64,000 bases of DNA from Williamsia faeni. Lineage in GTDB: Bacteria > Actinomycetota > Actinomycetes > Mycobacteriales > Mycobacteriaceae. Position 1 is the stretch's first letter; every line of letters begins with the position of its first letter. The position numbers were made by a program, and so were the translations under genes. The stretch is taken from the NCBI GenBank assembly GCA_003202005.1, contig QJJF01000012.1, positions 1-64,000 of the forward strand. Reading direction: 5' to 3'. This document shows, piece by piece, positions 17,927 through 26,265 of the stretch. Under the pieces are notes generated by a model. The model saw nothing but the letters and a program-made list of their open reading frames with translations. It had not been told where the DNA came from and did no database searches.

Positions 17927-20350
17927 ATGCCGACCGCGAATGCCGGACACCCGCTCGACGGGTATGTCGTTGTTGATCTGTCGACGGGTATCGCCGGGGC
18001 GTACTGCACCAAGTTGCTCGCCGATGGCGGGGCCCGCATCATCAAAGTCGAACCACCCGAGGGTGATCCGCTGCGCCGGTGGTCGGCGTCGGGTGCGCAC
18101 ATCGCAGCCGATACCGATGGCGCGCTGTTCAGCTACCTGGCCTCCTCGAAACACAGCGTGACGGTCGATCCGGACAACCCCGATGATCTCCAACTCCTGG
18201 AGAAGCTACTGACCGACGCGGATGCGGTGGTGTGGTCACGAGATTCGCGCATCACCGAGCGGCCGTCGTTGACCGCCGACGAGATCCATCGCAGGTATCC
18301 GCATCTGACCGTCACCGCGATCACGCCGTTCGGGCTCACCGGGCCGTGGAGCGATCGGCCCGCCACCGAGTTCACGCTGCAGGCATGGTCGGGTGGCATC
18401 GTCGGGCTCGGACGCGGATCACCCGATCGGGCGCCCGTCCACGTAGGTGGCCAGGTGGGTGAATGGCTCACCGGCGCGTACGCCAGCGCCGGCACGCTCA
18501 CGTCCAAAATAGGAACCAGCGGCAGCGGGATCGGGGATCTCATCGACGTGTCGATGCTGGAAACCGAGATCCTCTGTCTGACCTACTATTCCGTCAGCTT
18601 CTTCGACGCCCTGAAGCGCCCGTTCCGGACCACCCGTGCCGCAAGTGTTCCCGGAGTCGCCGCGGCCGCGGACGGTCTGGTGGCGCTGGGTTGCGGCACC
18701 ATGCAGCAGTGGTTCGACCTATGCGTCATGGTCGGTCACCCGGAGTGGATCGACGAGGAGTCGACGCTCTCCATCACCGAACGGGCGAATCAGCACGCAC
18801 CGGACATCTACGCGTGGCTCTCCGAACAGGATGTCGCCGGAATCCGCGACTTCGCCGGCGCCCTGCGTATCCCCAATGCCCCGGTCATCCACGGCGCGAA
18901 CGCCACCGAGCAGGACCACTTCTGCGAACGCGGGAGCTTCACCAAGAATCCGCGGGACGGATTCGACCAGCCGGCGTCACCTTTCCGGATGCAGCCGGCC
19001 GTGCTTCGCCCACCGGAATCGTCGCCCCGGCTCGGCGAACACACCGACCACTACCGGACAGGGCCGGCCCGCATTCGTCCCCGAGTCGAGAAACCCACCA
19101 CCGGCGGCAAGCTTCCCTTCGCAGGATTGCGGGTGCTCGACATGACCGCCTACTGGGCCGGTCCGTCGTGCACACATTTTCTGGCGATGCTCGGTGCCGA
19201 GGTGATCCATCTGGAGTCGACTCGCCGGCCCGACGGGACCCGGCTCATCGCGGGTGTGCCTGTCACAGAGGATCTGTGGTGGGAACGCTCCCCGATCTTC
19301 TCGGGCCTGAACACCAACAAGAAGAGCCTGACCCTCGACTTCCAGACCGACCGCGGGCAGCAACTGCTCCGTCAACTCGTGGGGACCGCAGACATCATCG
19401 TCGAGAACTACACGCCGCGGGTGCTCGATCAGATCGGAATCGACTTTGCCGGTGTCCATGCCCTGCGCCCCGACGCCATCATGGTGCGGATGCCTGGCTT
19501 CGGACTCGACGGACCGTGGCGGGAGAATCCGGCATTTGCGTATGTCATCGAGGATGCGTCCGGATTGACCTGGCTGACCGGGTATCCCGATCAAAATCCA
19601 CTCGAGCCGTATTCGCTGGGCGATCCGAATGCGGGGGTCCATGCGCTCAACGCGCTGCTGCTGGCGCTGGAGCACCGCACCCGGACCGGAGAAGGTGTCG
19701 CGGTGGAGGTGGCCATGGTTGACGCGGCGCTGGGCATCGCCGCCGAGCAGGTCACCGAATACTCGGCGTATGGAAACACCTTGCAGCGCGACGGAAACCG
19801 GGGACCCACTGCCGCACCGCAAAACCTGTATCTGTCAGCAGACGTCGATGAGTTCGGGCGAAACGACTGCTGGATCGCGGTGGCCGTGGCAACCGACTCT
19901 CAGTGGGCCGGACTGCACAAGGCGCTCGGCGGACCCGAGTGGGCGTTGGATCCCGCGCTCGACGATGCCGCCGGCCGTCGCCTCCACCACGACCTCATCG
20001 ACACCGAACTCGCCGCATTCTTCCTGACGATGACCAGCGACTCGGCCGTCGAATTACTCTGCGACGCCGGGGTACCCGCGGCCAAGGTCATGCAACCTCA
20101 CCGGACCACGGAGATCCCGCAGCTCACCTCGCGGCGATTCTACGAACAGGTGGACCATCCGGTGAACGGCCCCGCGGCGCACAGCACCACACCAATTCGG
20201 TTCACCGACACCATCGATCACTTCCACCGGGCACCCGCGCCGCTGCTGGGAGAACACAACCAACAGATCCTGCGGGAGCTCGGGCTCACCGATGACGAGA
20301 TCGATGCGTTGCAGGCCGACGGCATCATCGGCACGTCGCCCGACCGATAA
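17927..20350 (+). CDS. Double-domain family III CoA-transferase (CaiB/BaiF)
   Basis: An 807-residue fusion of two family III CoA-transferase domains (about 1-385 and 392-800); the usual chain is about 400 residues. Domain 2 keeps the acyl-carrying Asp at 566 (SLGDPNAG). At the matching place in domain 1 the residue is Glu179 (QVGEWLTG). The enzyme would move CoA between acyl-CoA and a free acid, with domain 2 catalytic and domain 1 perhaps structural, as if an interlocked dimer were made from one chain. It is the last gene of the operon and activates a carboxylate without ATP. The substrate is unknown. Confidence 0.85.
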   Translation: MPTANAGHPLDGYVVVDLSTGIAGAYCTKLLADGGARIIKVEPPEGDPLRRWSASGAHIAADTDGALFSYLASSKHSVTVDPDNPDDLQLLEKLLTDADAVVWSRDSRITERPSLTADEIHRRYPHLTVTAITPFGLTGPWSDRPATEFTLQAWSGGIVGLGRGSPDRAPVHVGGQVGEWLTGAYASAGTLTSKIGTSGSGIGDLIDVSMLETEILCLTYYSVSFFDALKRPFRTTRAASVPGVAAAADGLVALGCGTMQQWFDLCVMVGHPEWIDEESTLSITERANQHAPDIYAWLSEQDVAGIRDFAGALRIPNAPVIHGANATEQDHFCERGSFTKNPRDGFDQPASPFRMQPAVLRPPESSPRLGEHTDHYRTGPARIRPRVEKPTTGGKLPFAGLRVLDMTAYWAGPSCTHFLAMLGAEVIHLESTRRPDGTRLIAGVPVTEDLWWERSPIFSGLNTNKKSLTLDFQTDRGQQLLRQLVGTADIIVENYTPRVLDQIGIDFAGVHALRPDAIMVRMPGFGLDGPWRENPAFAYVIEDASGLTWLTGYPDQNPLEPYSLGDPNAGVHALNALLLALEHRTRTGEGVAVEVAMVDAALGIAAEQVTEYSAYGNTLQRDGNRGPTAAPQNLYLSADVDEFGRNDCWIAVAVATDSQWAGLHKALGGPEWALDPALDDAAGRRLHHDLIDTELAAFFLTMTSDSAVELLCDAGVPAAKVMQPHRTTEIPQLTSRRFYEQVDHPVNGPAAHSTTPIRFTDTIDHFHRAPAPLLGEHNQQILRELGLTDDEIDALQADGIIGTSPDR

Positions 20351-20355
20351 TTCCC

Positions 20356-20434
20356 CTCCCGCACACGAGCCGGAATTGCGAAGACGAGCACATACAGGTG
20401 GCTCTTCTTCGTATAGGTGGCTCGTGTGCGGGAG
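20356..20434. terminator. Inverted repeat between convergent operons
   Basis: Sixteen-base perfect arms, CTCCCGCACACGAGCC (20356-20371) and its complement (20419-20434), enclose a ~47-base loop that has its own stem CGAAGA (20379-20384) / TCTTCG (20406-20411). Two AGGTGGCTC copies lie in the right half. It fills most of the 100-base gap between the CoA-transferase and the convergent P450 gene, so a bidirectional terminator is the simplest reading. Confidence 0.6.
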
Positions 20435-20450
20435 CGGGGGTCGGGGTGCG

Positions 20451-21692
20451 CTACCAGGTGACCGGCAACTGATAGATCCCGTACGCCAGTCGATCGTGTT
20501 TGAACTCAACCTCTTCGAACGGAATCGCCAGCTTCAAGGTCGGGATTCGCCGAAGCAACGTCTGGAAGACGATCTGCAACTCCACCCGGGCCAATTGCTG
20601 GCCCACGCACTGGTGGACGCCGAAACCGAAGCCGACCTGTTGGCGGGCGGGCCGGAGAATATCCAGCTTCTCGGGCTCGGGGAACTCCCGGGCATCCCAG
20701 TTCGCCGGGGCGAGGTCGATGATGATGCCTTCCCCGGCCTTGATGGTCTTCCCACCGATCTCGATGTCCTCCACCGCAATTCGACGCTGACCGTTCTGAA
20801 TGATGCTCAGATAGCGCATCAGCTCTTCCACGGCGTTGGCGAGCACCTTCGGGTCATCGGAGTCACGCAGCAGCGCAAGCTGATCCGGATTCTGCAGTAG
20901 TGCCAGCGTGCCCAGGGAGATCATGTTGGCGCTGGTCTCGTGGCCGGCAATCAGCAGTCCGGTGCCCAGCTGGGCGGCCTCCCGCATGCTGAGTTCTCCG
21001 GCCCGGACGCGCTCGGCCAACTCCGTCACGATGTCCTCGGCCGGTTCCTCGAGCTTCTTCTTGACCAGTTTGATCAGGTACCTGGCCAAGCCGGTCCGAC
21101 CTTGTGCCGCCTCCTCGGCCGACGCGAATCGACTCACACTCGTGGTGGCGTGCGCCTGGAAGAACTCATGGTCCTCGTAGGGAACACCCAGCATTTCGGT
21201 GATCACCAGGGAAGGGACCGGCAGCGCCAGACCCTCGACGAGGTCCGCCGGCTGCGGGCCCGCCAGAATCGCGTCGATGTGTTCGTCGGTGATGCGCTGG
21301 ATCGCCGGGCGCATCGCGTCCACCCGTTTGAAGGTGAAGGGGCGGGTCAACATTCGGCGAAACTTCGTGTGTTCCTCACCATCGGACGTGAACACCGACC
21401 GTGGCCTGATATCAACCGTCGACAACATACCCTCGTTCCAGTGAGGGAAGCCCGGACGCCGATCGTCGACACTGACCCGCGGATCACCCATAAGCGCCTT
21501 GAGTTCCGGGTACCCCGTAACCAGCCACGGGGTACTGCCGTCCCAGATCCTCACTCGGCTCAGCGGCTCGGTATCCGTGAGCGCCCGGACCTCCGGTGGA
21601 GGGGCGAACGGACACTGCGCCGACCGCTCCATCGGATACGCCGGAACGTCTGACTTTTCTTGAATTGTGGTGCTGGGCAGCGAGTCGGTCAT
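20451..21692 (-). CDS. Cytochrome P450 (CYP105/107-like)
   Basis: A 413-residue soluble bacterial P450. The I-helix oxygen-binding motif A-G-H-E-T-S, the E-L-M-R of the K-helix, and the heme loop F-G-F-G-V-H-Q-C with the ligand Cys362 are all present. It is the last gene of the 13-gene operon and lies 61 bases after a [3Fe-4S] ferredoxin gene, its likely electron donor. It should hydroxylate a hydrophobic substrate using O2 and two electrons. The N-terminal half looks like the CYP105/CYP107 group; the exact family would need alignment. Confidence 0.88.
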   Translation of the reverse strand: MTDSLPSTTIQEKSDVPAYPMERSAQCPFAPPPEVRALTDTEPLSRVRIWDGSTPWLVTGYPELKALMGDPRVSVDDRRPGFPHWNEGMLSTVDIRPRSVFTSDGEEHTKFRRMLTRPFTFKRVDAMRPAIQRITDEHIDAILAGPQPADLVEGLALPVPSLVITEMLGVPYEDHEFFQAHATTSVSRFASAEEAAQGRTGLARYLIKLVKKKLEEPAEDIVTELAERVRAGELSMREAAQLGTGLLIAGHETSANMISLGTLALLQNPDQLALLRDSDDPKVLANAVEELMRYLSIIQNGQRRIAVEDIEIGGKTIKAGEGIIIDLAPANWDAREFPEPEKLDILRPARQQVGFGFGVHQCVGQQLARVELQIVFQTLLRRIPTLKLAIPFEEVEFKHDRLAYGIYQLPVTW

Positions 21693-21753
21693 GGGTCACT
21701 CCTTGAGAGTTGGCGGAAGATCGAGTGCGGTATGCAGGCACGCGGGGTTGCGC

Positions 21754-21948
21754 TCATTCCTCCACGTGGATGGCCATCGCGGGACATACCGACGCGGCTT
21801 CCCTGACATGAGCATGCAGTTCGGCGGGTGGGTGATCATTGAGCAGCTCGACGATCCCGTCGTCCTCACGCTGATCGAATACCTCTGCCGCCTCGAAGAC
21901 ACACTGCCCGGCAGCGATGCACTTGGATTGTTCGACAGTCACTTTCAT
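21754..21948 (-). CDS. [3Fe-4S] ferredoxin
   Basis: A 64-residue ferredoxin of the type that serves actinobacterial P450s: C-I-A-A-G-Q-C at 10-16 and a later C-P (SVCPAMAI). Three Cys with Ala at the variable position fit a [3Fe-4S] cluster. Its ATG overlaps the stop of the upstream SDR (ATGA) and it precedes a P450 gene, so it is the probable donor to that enzyme. No ferredoxin reductase gene is in the same operon; the NuoF-like gene at 43332 is a candidate. Confidence 0.87.
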   Translation of the reverse strand: MKVTVEQSKCIAAGQCVFEAAEVFDQREDDGIVELLNDHPPAELHAHVREAASVCPAMAIHVEE

Positions 21949-22805
21949 ACGGGCCTTCTTTCTCCATTGCTGTGGGCAGCGGCAGCCGATTTATCCGAGG
22001 GGGCCCGCTTCTTCAGCGGCTTGCCCGCGACGGTGCCACCATCGACGGGTAGGACCGTTCCCGTCACGTAACCGGAGCGATCGCTTGCGAAGTACAGGGC
22101 CACCTCGGCCACATCACCGGGTACGCCGTCACGCTTGAGGGGCCGGTCGGCCTTCATGGCCTCGCGCACGCGCTTGGTGAAACGCTCGCCCGCCTCCGGC
22201 TCCATCTTCGCCGCCGAGGTGGCAAGCAATGAGGTGGGAATGTTGCCCGGTGCAATGCAATTGACGCGGATGTCGTACTCGGCCAGTTCGATCGCCGCCG
22301 ATTTCGTGAAGTGGATGGCGCCGGCCTTGGACGCGCGATAAGTCATCACACCTCCGCCGGCCAAGACCCCACCCACCGAGGACACGTTGATGATCGACCC
22401 ACCGTTGTTGGCCGCCATGTAGCGTGCCGCGTTCCTCGTGCCGAGCATCACGCCCAAGAGGTTGACCCCCATCACGTGGTGGAAGTCGGCCAGGTCGTCC
22501 CGCAGGAAGTCCTTGTGCATGACGCCGGGGACGCCGGCGTTGTTGACCATGATGTCCAGTGCGCCAAACGTATCCACCGCTACGGTGACGAGCTGCTCGA
22601 CCTGTAGGGGATCGGACACATCGGTCGATTGGAAAATCGCCTGGTCGCCGAAGGCATTTGCCAGGGATTCGCCTCCGGCCCGATCTGTGTCGGCGATCAC
22701 CACGCGGGCCCCTTCGGCCAGGAACCGCTCGACCGTCGCGGCCCCGATACCGGCGGCCCCGCCCGTGACCACTGCAACCTTGCCTGACAGTTCGCCCATC
22801 GCCAT
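21945..22805 (-). CDS. SDR-family oxidoreductase
   Basis: A 286-residue classical short-chain dehydrogenase. It shows the NAD(P) loop T-G-G-A-A-G-I-G (residues 15-22), N-N-A-G in the middle, and the catalytic Y-x3-K in Y-R-A-S-K. The acidic residue D-T-D-R after strand 2 suggests preference for NAD(H). It starts at 22805, overlapping the hydrolase stop by one base, and ends overlapping the ferredoxin start. A longer frame upstream lies inside the hydrolase gene and is rejected. It probably oxidises an alcohol or reduces a ketone of the operon's pathway. Confidence 0.85.
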   Translation of the reverse strand: MAMGELSGKVAVVTGGAAGIGAATVERFLAEGARVVIADTDRAGGESLANAFGDQAIFQSTDVSDPLQVEQLVTVAVDTFGALDIMVNNAGVPGVMHKDFLRDDLADFHHVMGVNLLGVMLGTRNAARYMAANNGGSIINVSSVGGVLAGGGVMTYRASKAGAIHFTKSAAIELAEYDIRVNCIAPGNIPTSLLATSAAKMEPEAGERFTKRVREAMKADRPLKRDGVPGDVAEVALYFASDRSGYVTGTVLPVDGGTVAGKPLKKRAPSDKSAAAAHSNGERRPV

Positions 22806-23707
22806 CACTTCCGCTGTTCGGTCACGCGCGCACGCGCGCACTGGTTCTCGAAGAATTCGAGAAGGAGCCGGCTCACAGCGCCCGGTTGTTCGATCTGTGG
22901 GCAGTGGCCGGCCTGCGGAATAACCGCTGCCGTCCCGTCCCGCACGCGGTCGGCCAGTTGCTTGGCCCACCCCGACGGCAGGAGTTTGTCGCACTCACCT
23001 TCGACGACAAGTGTCGGTACAGCGATGCGTTCGTACGGCCGATCACCCACGAGCCGACCCGTGCCGGCACCGGCCGGCTGGGCCGGTGCATCCGGTCGCC
23101 GGAACCTGGCCGCCGCCACCGCTTCCCAGGCGCCTGGCGCTGTGGACGATTCGTAGCGGCGCCGGACAAAGTCCCCGTCCGCGGGATAGGAGGGGTCGTG
23201 GAACAGTGCTTCGACAATCCGGCGCATGGCAGGCATCGTGGCGTCGTAGTCGTACAGCGCCTGCATGTGCTCGTTCTGCTGGATCTCTCCACCACCGCAG
23301 ATGGCCACCAGGCTCCGCACCGGCAATAACGGATGGTCGGAGGTCTGGTCCGCCAACAGCATGACCGCACCCATCGAGTTTCCGACAAAGTGGGCGGAGT
23401 CGATGCCGAGCACCCGGCACCAGGCGGCGACGTGGCGGATGCGCAACCCGCGCCCGTCGTTGAAGTCGACTACCTTCGCCGAGTGACCGAAGCCCAGTAT
23501 GTCGGGGGCCAGGACGTGATACCTCGCGGCGAGAGCTTCGAGGATGCGTTCGAAACCCAATTCCGCACCGGCGCCGAACTCTCCGCCGTGCAGCAGCACC
23601 ACAGTCTTGCCTTCGCCGCCTTCGAGGTAGCTGGTGTCAAGTCCGTCGACCACCACCTGTTTGCGTGAAACAGGTTTGGGCGAAGGAAGACCGGCTGAGA
23701 TCGTCAC
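22805..23707 (-). CDS. Alpha/beta-hydrolase (meta-cleavage hydrolase-like)
   Basis: A 300-residue alpha/beta hydrolase with H-G-G-E-F-G near residue 40, nucleophile elbow G-N-S-M-G-A, a late acid in E-C-D-K-L, and the catalytic His in A-G-H-C-P-Q. The G-N-S-M-G elbow is typical of C-C bond hydrolases that split meta-cleavage products, but ester hydrolysis is equally possible. It overlaps the FMN reductase by 4 bases and the SDR by one base, so it is firmly within the operon. It is the second such hydrolase in the operon, besides the MhpC-like one. Confidence 0.8.
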   Translation of the reverse strand: MTISAGLPSPKPVSRKQVVVDGLDTSYLEGGEGKTVVLLHGGEFGAGAELGFERILEALAARYHVLAPDILGFGHSAKVVDFNDGRGLRIRHVAAWCRVLGIDSAHFVGNSMGAVMLLADQTSDHPLLPVRSLVAICGGGEIQQNEHMQALYDYDATMPAMRRIVEALFHDPSYPADGDFVRRRYESSTAPGAWEAVAAARFRRPDAPAQPAGAGTGRLVGDRPYERIAVPTLVVEGECDKLLPSGWAKQLADRVRDGTAAVIPQAGHCPQIEQPGAVSRLLLEFFENQCARARVTEQRK

Positions 23708-24318
23708 GACTGCCTACCGGCACTCGCAAACGTCAACACCTGCCCGGCCAGCATGTCCAGCTGGCCCCGAACTGCCTCGTCGGTCAATTCACCTGAGTCA
23801 TCCCAGATCTGATCAGCCGAATTGATGGCCACACCCAGTGGTGTCGGCCAGGCCCGCAGCGCGTGGCCGATGGACCTGAGCTGCCCGAGCGTGCCCACTG
23901 CCGCCTGCCATCCGTAGGCGCACGAGATACACCCCCAAGGTGTGTTGTCGAGGTACGTCCGGGGTTCGTCGCGCAGATCCTCGATGTAGTCGATCGCGTT
24001 CTTGATCAGCCCCGAGACCCCACCGTGGTAACCCGGAGACGACACGATGACCGCGTCGGCGCCGCGCAGGGAGTCGACGAGCTTGCGCGCCTGCGGTGTC
24101 CGATCCAATTCGTGCGGTGAGTACATGGGCATGTCGAGGTCGGTGCCGCTGTAGATCTCGGTGCGGCCACCCTGCCGTTCTATCGATTCCAGGCAGTACC
24201 GCAGCACCCGCTCGGTGGACGAGTTCGTCCGCAGAGTGCCGCCGAGCCCGACCACCAGGGGTCGGTCACCTCGCAACGCTGTTGGTCCGGTCGCCGTCAC
24301 CGCTGAGCTCTGAGTCAT
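23704..24318 (-). CDS. NADPH-dependent FMN reductase
   Basis: A 204-residue flavodoxin-fold reductase: N-terminal L-G-G-T-L-R-T-N-S-S-T phosphate-binding loop for FMN and S-P-G-Y-H-G-G-V-S-G-L-I-K-N-A-I-D at about 95-111, the flavin contact. The family (SsuE/ArsH-like) reduces FMN with NAD(P)H. In this operon it most likely supplies reduced FMN to the luciferase-like monooxygenase at 26266-27570. It starts 6 bases after the cyclase-family gene. Confidence 0.82.
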   Translation of the reverse strand: MTQSSAVTATGPTALRGDRPLVVGLGGTLRTNSSTERVLRYCLESIERQGGRTEIYSGTDLDMPMYSPHELDRTPQARKLVDSLRGADAVIVSSPGYHGGVSGLIKNAIDYIEDLRDEPRTYLDNTPWGCISCAYGWQAAVGTLGQLRSIGHALRAWPTPLGVAINSADQIWDDSGELTDEAVRGQLDMLAGQVLTFASAGRQS

Positions 24319-24324
24319 GATGGG

Positions 24325-25362
24325 CTACTTGATCGCGATTGGATTGACCGGAGATCCCACCGCACCGGTCACGCGCAAAGGTGGTGCGATCAATTGGAAC
24401 TCGTAGATGCCGTCCGCCGCGCAATCGGCGGCCAGTGCGTTCAGATCCCAGTACTCACCGAGCATCAAACCCATGTCCCGCAGACAGAGCATATGCATCG
24501 GAAGGAACGTGCCCTCCACCGCCGAGACCGGATCCTCGACCATCAGATTGTCCGAGGCAACTGCTGCGACCTCGTGATCGTGCAACCACGATGCGCAGGT
24601 CCAGTCGAGACCGGCTCCAGGTTCGGATCCGGCTCCGGTGGTGAGGAATCGCGCCCACCAGCCCGTTCGGACGAGGACGACATCCCCGCGTCTGATGGTG
24701 ACGCCCTGCGCCTTGGCCACGTCATCGAGCTCTGCCGGCGTGATCGGCTGACCGTGTTCGAGGTACAGGTCAGCTCCACGATGGCGGACGACGTCGAGCA
24801 GGACCCCTCGAGACGTGATCCCCTTGCCGTCCACCTTGTCGATTCCGCAGTGCTTGGCGCCCAGGCTGGTGACCGATTCGGCGGGAAAGTTGTTGTACAG
24901 CTTGTCCTCGTAGTACACGTGCGACAACGCATCCCACTGTGTCGCGGCCTGCAGTGGCATGATGATCATGTCGTCGTTGAACCGGAACGGGTTGTCCTCG
25001 CCGGCAAAGAAGCCACTCAGTTCCTGGCCCACCGAATTGATATCCCAGTCCGTGCAGTACTTGACCAGGGCTTCAGCGTCTCCGCCGTCCACAGTCATCA
25101 CGTGGACGGGGTTCTGACGGAACTTGAAAGCACCCTGAGGTCCGGACGATCCGAAGTCCACACCGAGCGGAAACACCTTGCCCTGCTTGGCCAGGGACGC
25201 CCCTTCGGCCACCTTGTCGGCGGTGATGAAGTTGAGGGTGCCGAGTTCGTCGGCGCTACCCCACCTACCCCAATTCCGGACTTCGTCGGCCACCCGGCGA
25301 AAATCTTTCATCGTGGACATGGTGGTCGGTTCGACGGTACTGACTCCACTGTGGTCGCTCAT
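24325..25362 (-). CDS. Cyclase-family (kynurenine formamidase-like) hydrolase
   Basis: A 345-residue protein of the metal-dependent cyclase/formamidase family. The signature normally written H-x-G-T-H-x-D-x3-H reads Q-A-A-T-Q-W-D-A-L-S-H here (138-148): both early His are Gln, while Asp144 and His148 remain. I recall a Q-W-D-A-L variant in relatives, so this may mark a subfamily rather than damage. Members hydrolyse amides, lactones or 1,3-diketone-like bonds. It overlaps the upstream SDR by 4 bases. The activity is uncertain. Confidence 0.78.
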   Translation of the reverse strand: MSDHSGVSTVEPTTMSTMKDFRRVADEVRNWGRWGSADELGTLNFITADKVAEGASLAKQGKVFPLGVDFGSSGPQGAFKFRQNPVHVMTVDGGDAEALVKYCTDWDINSVGQELSGFFAGEDNPFRFNDDMIIMPLQAATQWDALSHVYYEDKLYNNFPAESVTSLGAKHCGIDKVDGKGITSRGVLLDVVRHRGADLYLEHGQPITPAELDDVAKAQGVTIRRGDVVLVRTGWWARFLTTGAGSEPGAGLDWTCASWLHDHEVAAVASDNLMVEDPVSAVEGTFLPMHMLCLRDMGLMLGEYWDLNALAADCAADGIYEFQLIAPPLRVTGAVGSPVNPIAIK

Positions 25363-26240
25363 GTCAATTCCCTTGCGTCATCTGTATGTGCTTGATGGTC
25401 GGTGACCTGGATGGTTGTGACAAGTTCACGCATCTCGTTGTTGTTCACGATTCCGCCGTCGACCCAAACCACTTGGCCGGACACGTAACTGGCGGCATTG
25501 CTGCCCAGAAAGACCAGAACCGCGGCTTGTTCCTGCGGGCTCGACACGCGCCCCAACGGTTTGGGTATGTCGTCAAGATACTCCGGGCCGTATGCCGTGC
25601 GCAGCTGATCGAGTATCGGCGTCTCGGTCACACCCGGGGCCGTGCAATTGATTCGGATACCCTGCGCGCCAAGATGTTCAGAGTTCTGGATGCAATAGTG
25701 GATGATCGCCTCTTTGGACAATGTGTAGCCGCCGTTCGCGTGCGCCTGCGGGTGGTCGCGACACCATTGCACGCCGTCTGCCATCGATCTGGTGGCGAGT
25801 AGTTCGGCAACCGTGTCCCGGTTGTCGCGATACCCGGATGCAGCCATCGAGGACACACACGTGATCGACGACCCACTTGGCATCCGGCCGATCAACGACT
25901 CGGTCAGATAGCGCATACCAAGAAAGTTGATCGTCACCACGAGCAGCGAATTCCCGATACCGGACGACACCCCGGCAACATTGAACAGGGCATCGACCGC
26001 ACCACCGCCGAGTGCGGCGACGGTGCGGTCGATCGAGTCCCGATCAGCGAGGTCCACCTGGTAGAACTCGCTGATCGGAGAATCCGGTCCAGAAGAATCC
26101 GGCGCAGACACGTCGAGTCCGACCACCTCGGCCCCGAGCTCGGCGCACTGACGCGCGACCTGTTCACCGATGCCTGACGAACACCCGGTGACCACTACGC
26201 GGCGGCCGTCGTAGCGCAACAGCCGATCTAGGTGACCCAT
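25359..26240 (-). CDS. SDR-family oxidoreductase (3-alpha-HSD-like)
   Basis: A 293-residue short-chain dehydrogenase: T-G-C-S-S-G-I-G cofactor loop near residue 18, D-V-S after strand 2 (NAD preference), and a catalytic Tyr in Y-T-L-S-K. The short central region with F-N-V-A-G and the spacing resemble the 3-alpha-hydroxysteroid dehydrogenase/carbonyl reductase type. The ATG at 26240 gives the complete fold; the longer in-frame extension lies over the upstream gene. It probably interconverts a ring alcohol and ketone in the pathway. Confidence 0.82.
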   Translation of the reverse strand: MGHLDRLLRYDGRRVVVTGCSSGIGEQVARQCAELGAEVVGLDVSAPDSSGPDSPISEFYQVDLADRDSIDRTVAALGGGAVDALFNVAGVSSGIGNSLLVVTINFLGMRYLTESLIGRMPSGSSITCVSSMAASGYRDNRDTVAELLATRSMADGVQWCRDHPQAHANGGYTLSKEAIIHYCIQNSEHLGAQGIRINCTAPGVTETPILDQLRTAYGPEYLDDIPKPLGRVSSPQEQAAVLVFLGSNAASYVSGQVVWVDGGIVNNNEMRELVTTIQVTDHQAHTDDARELT

Positions 26241-26265
26241 GACCCGAATACCTGCGCCGTGACGG

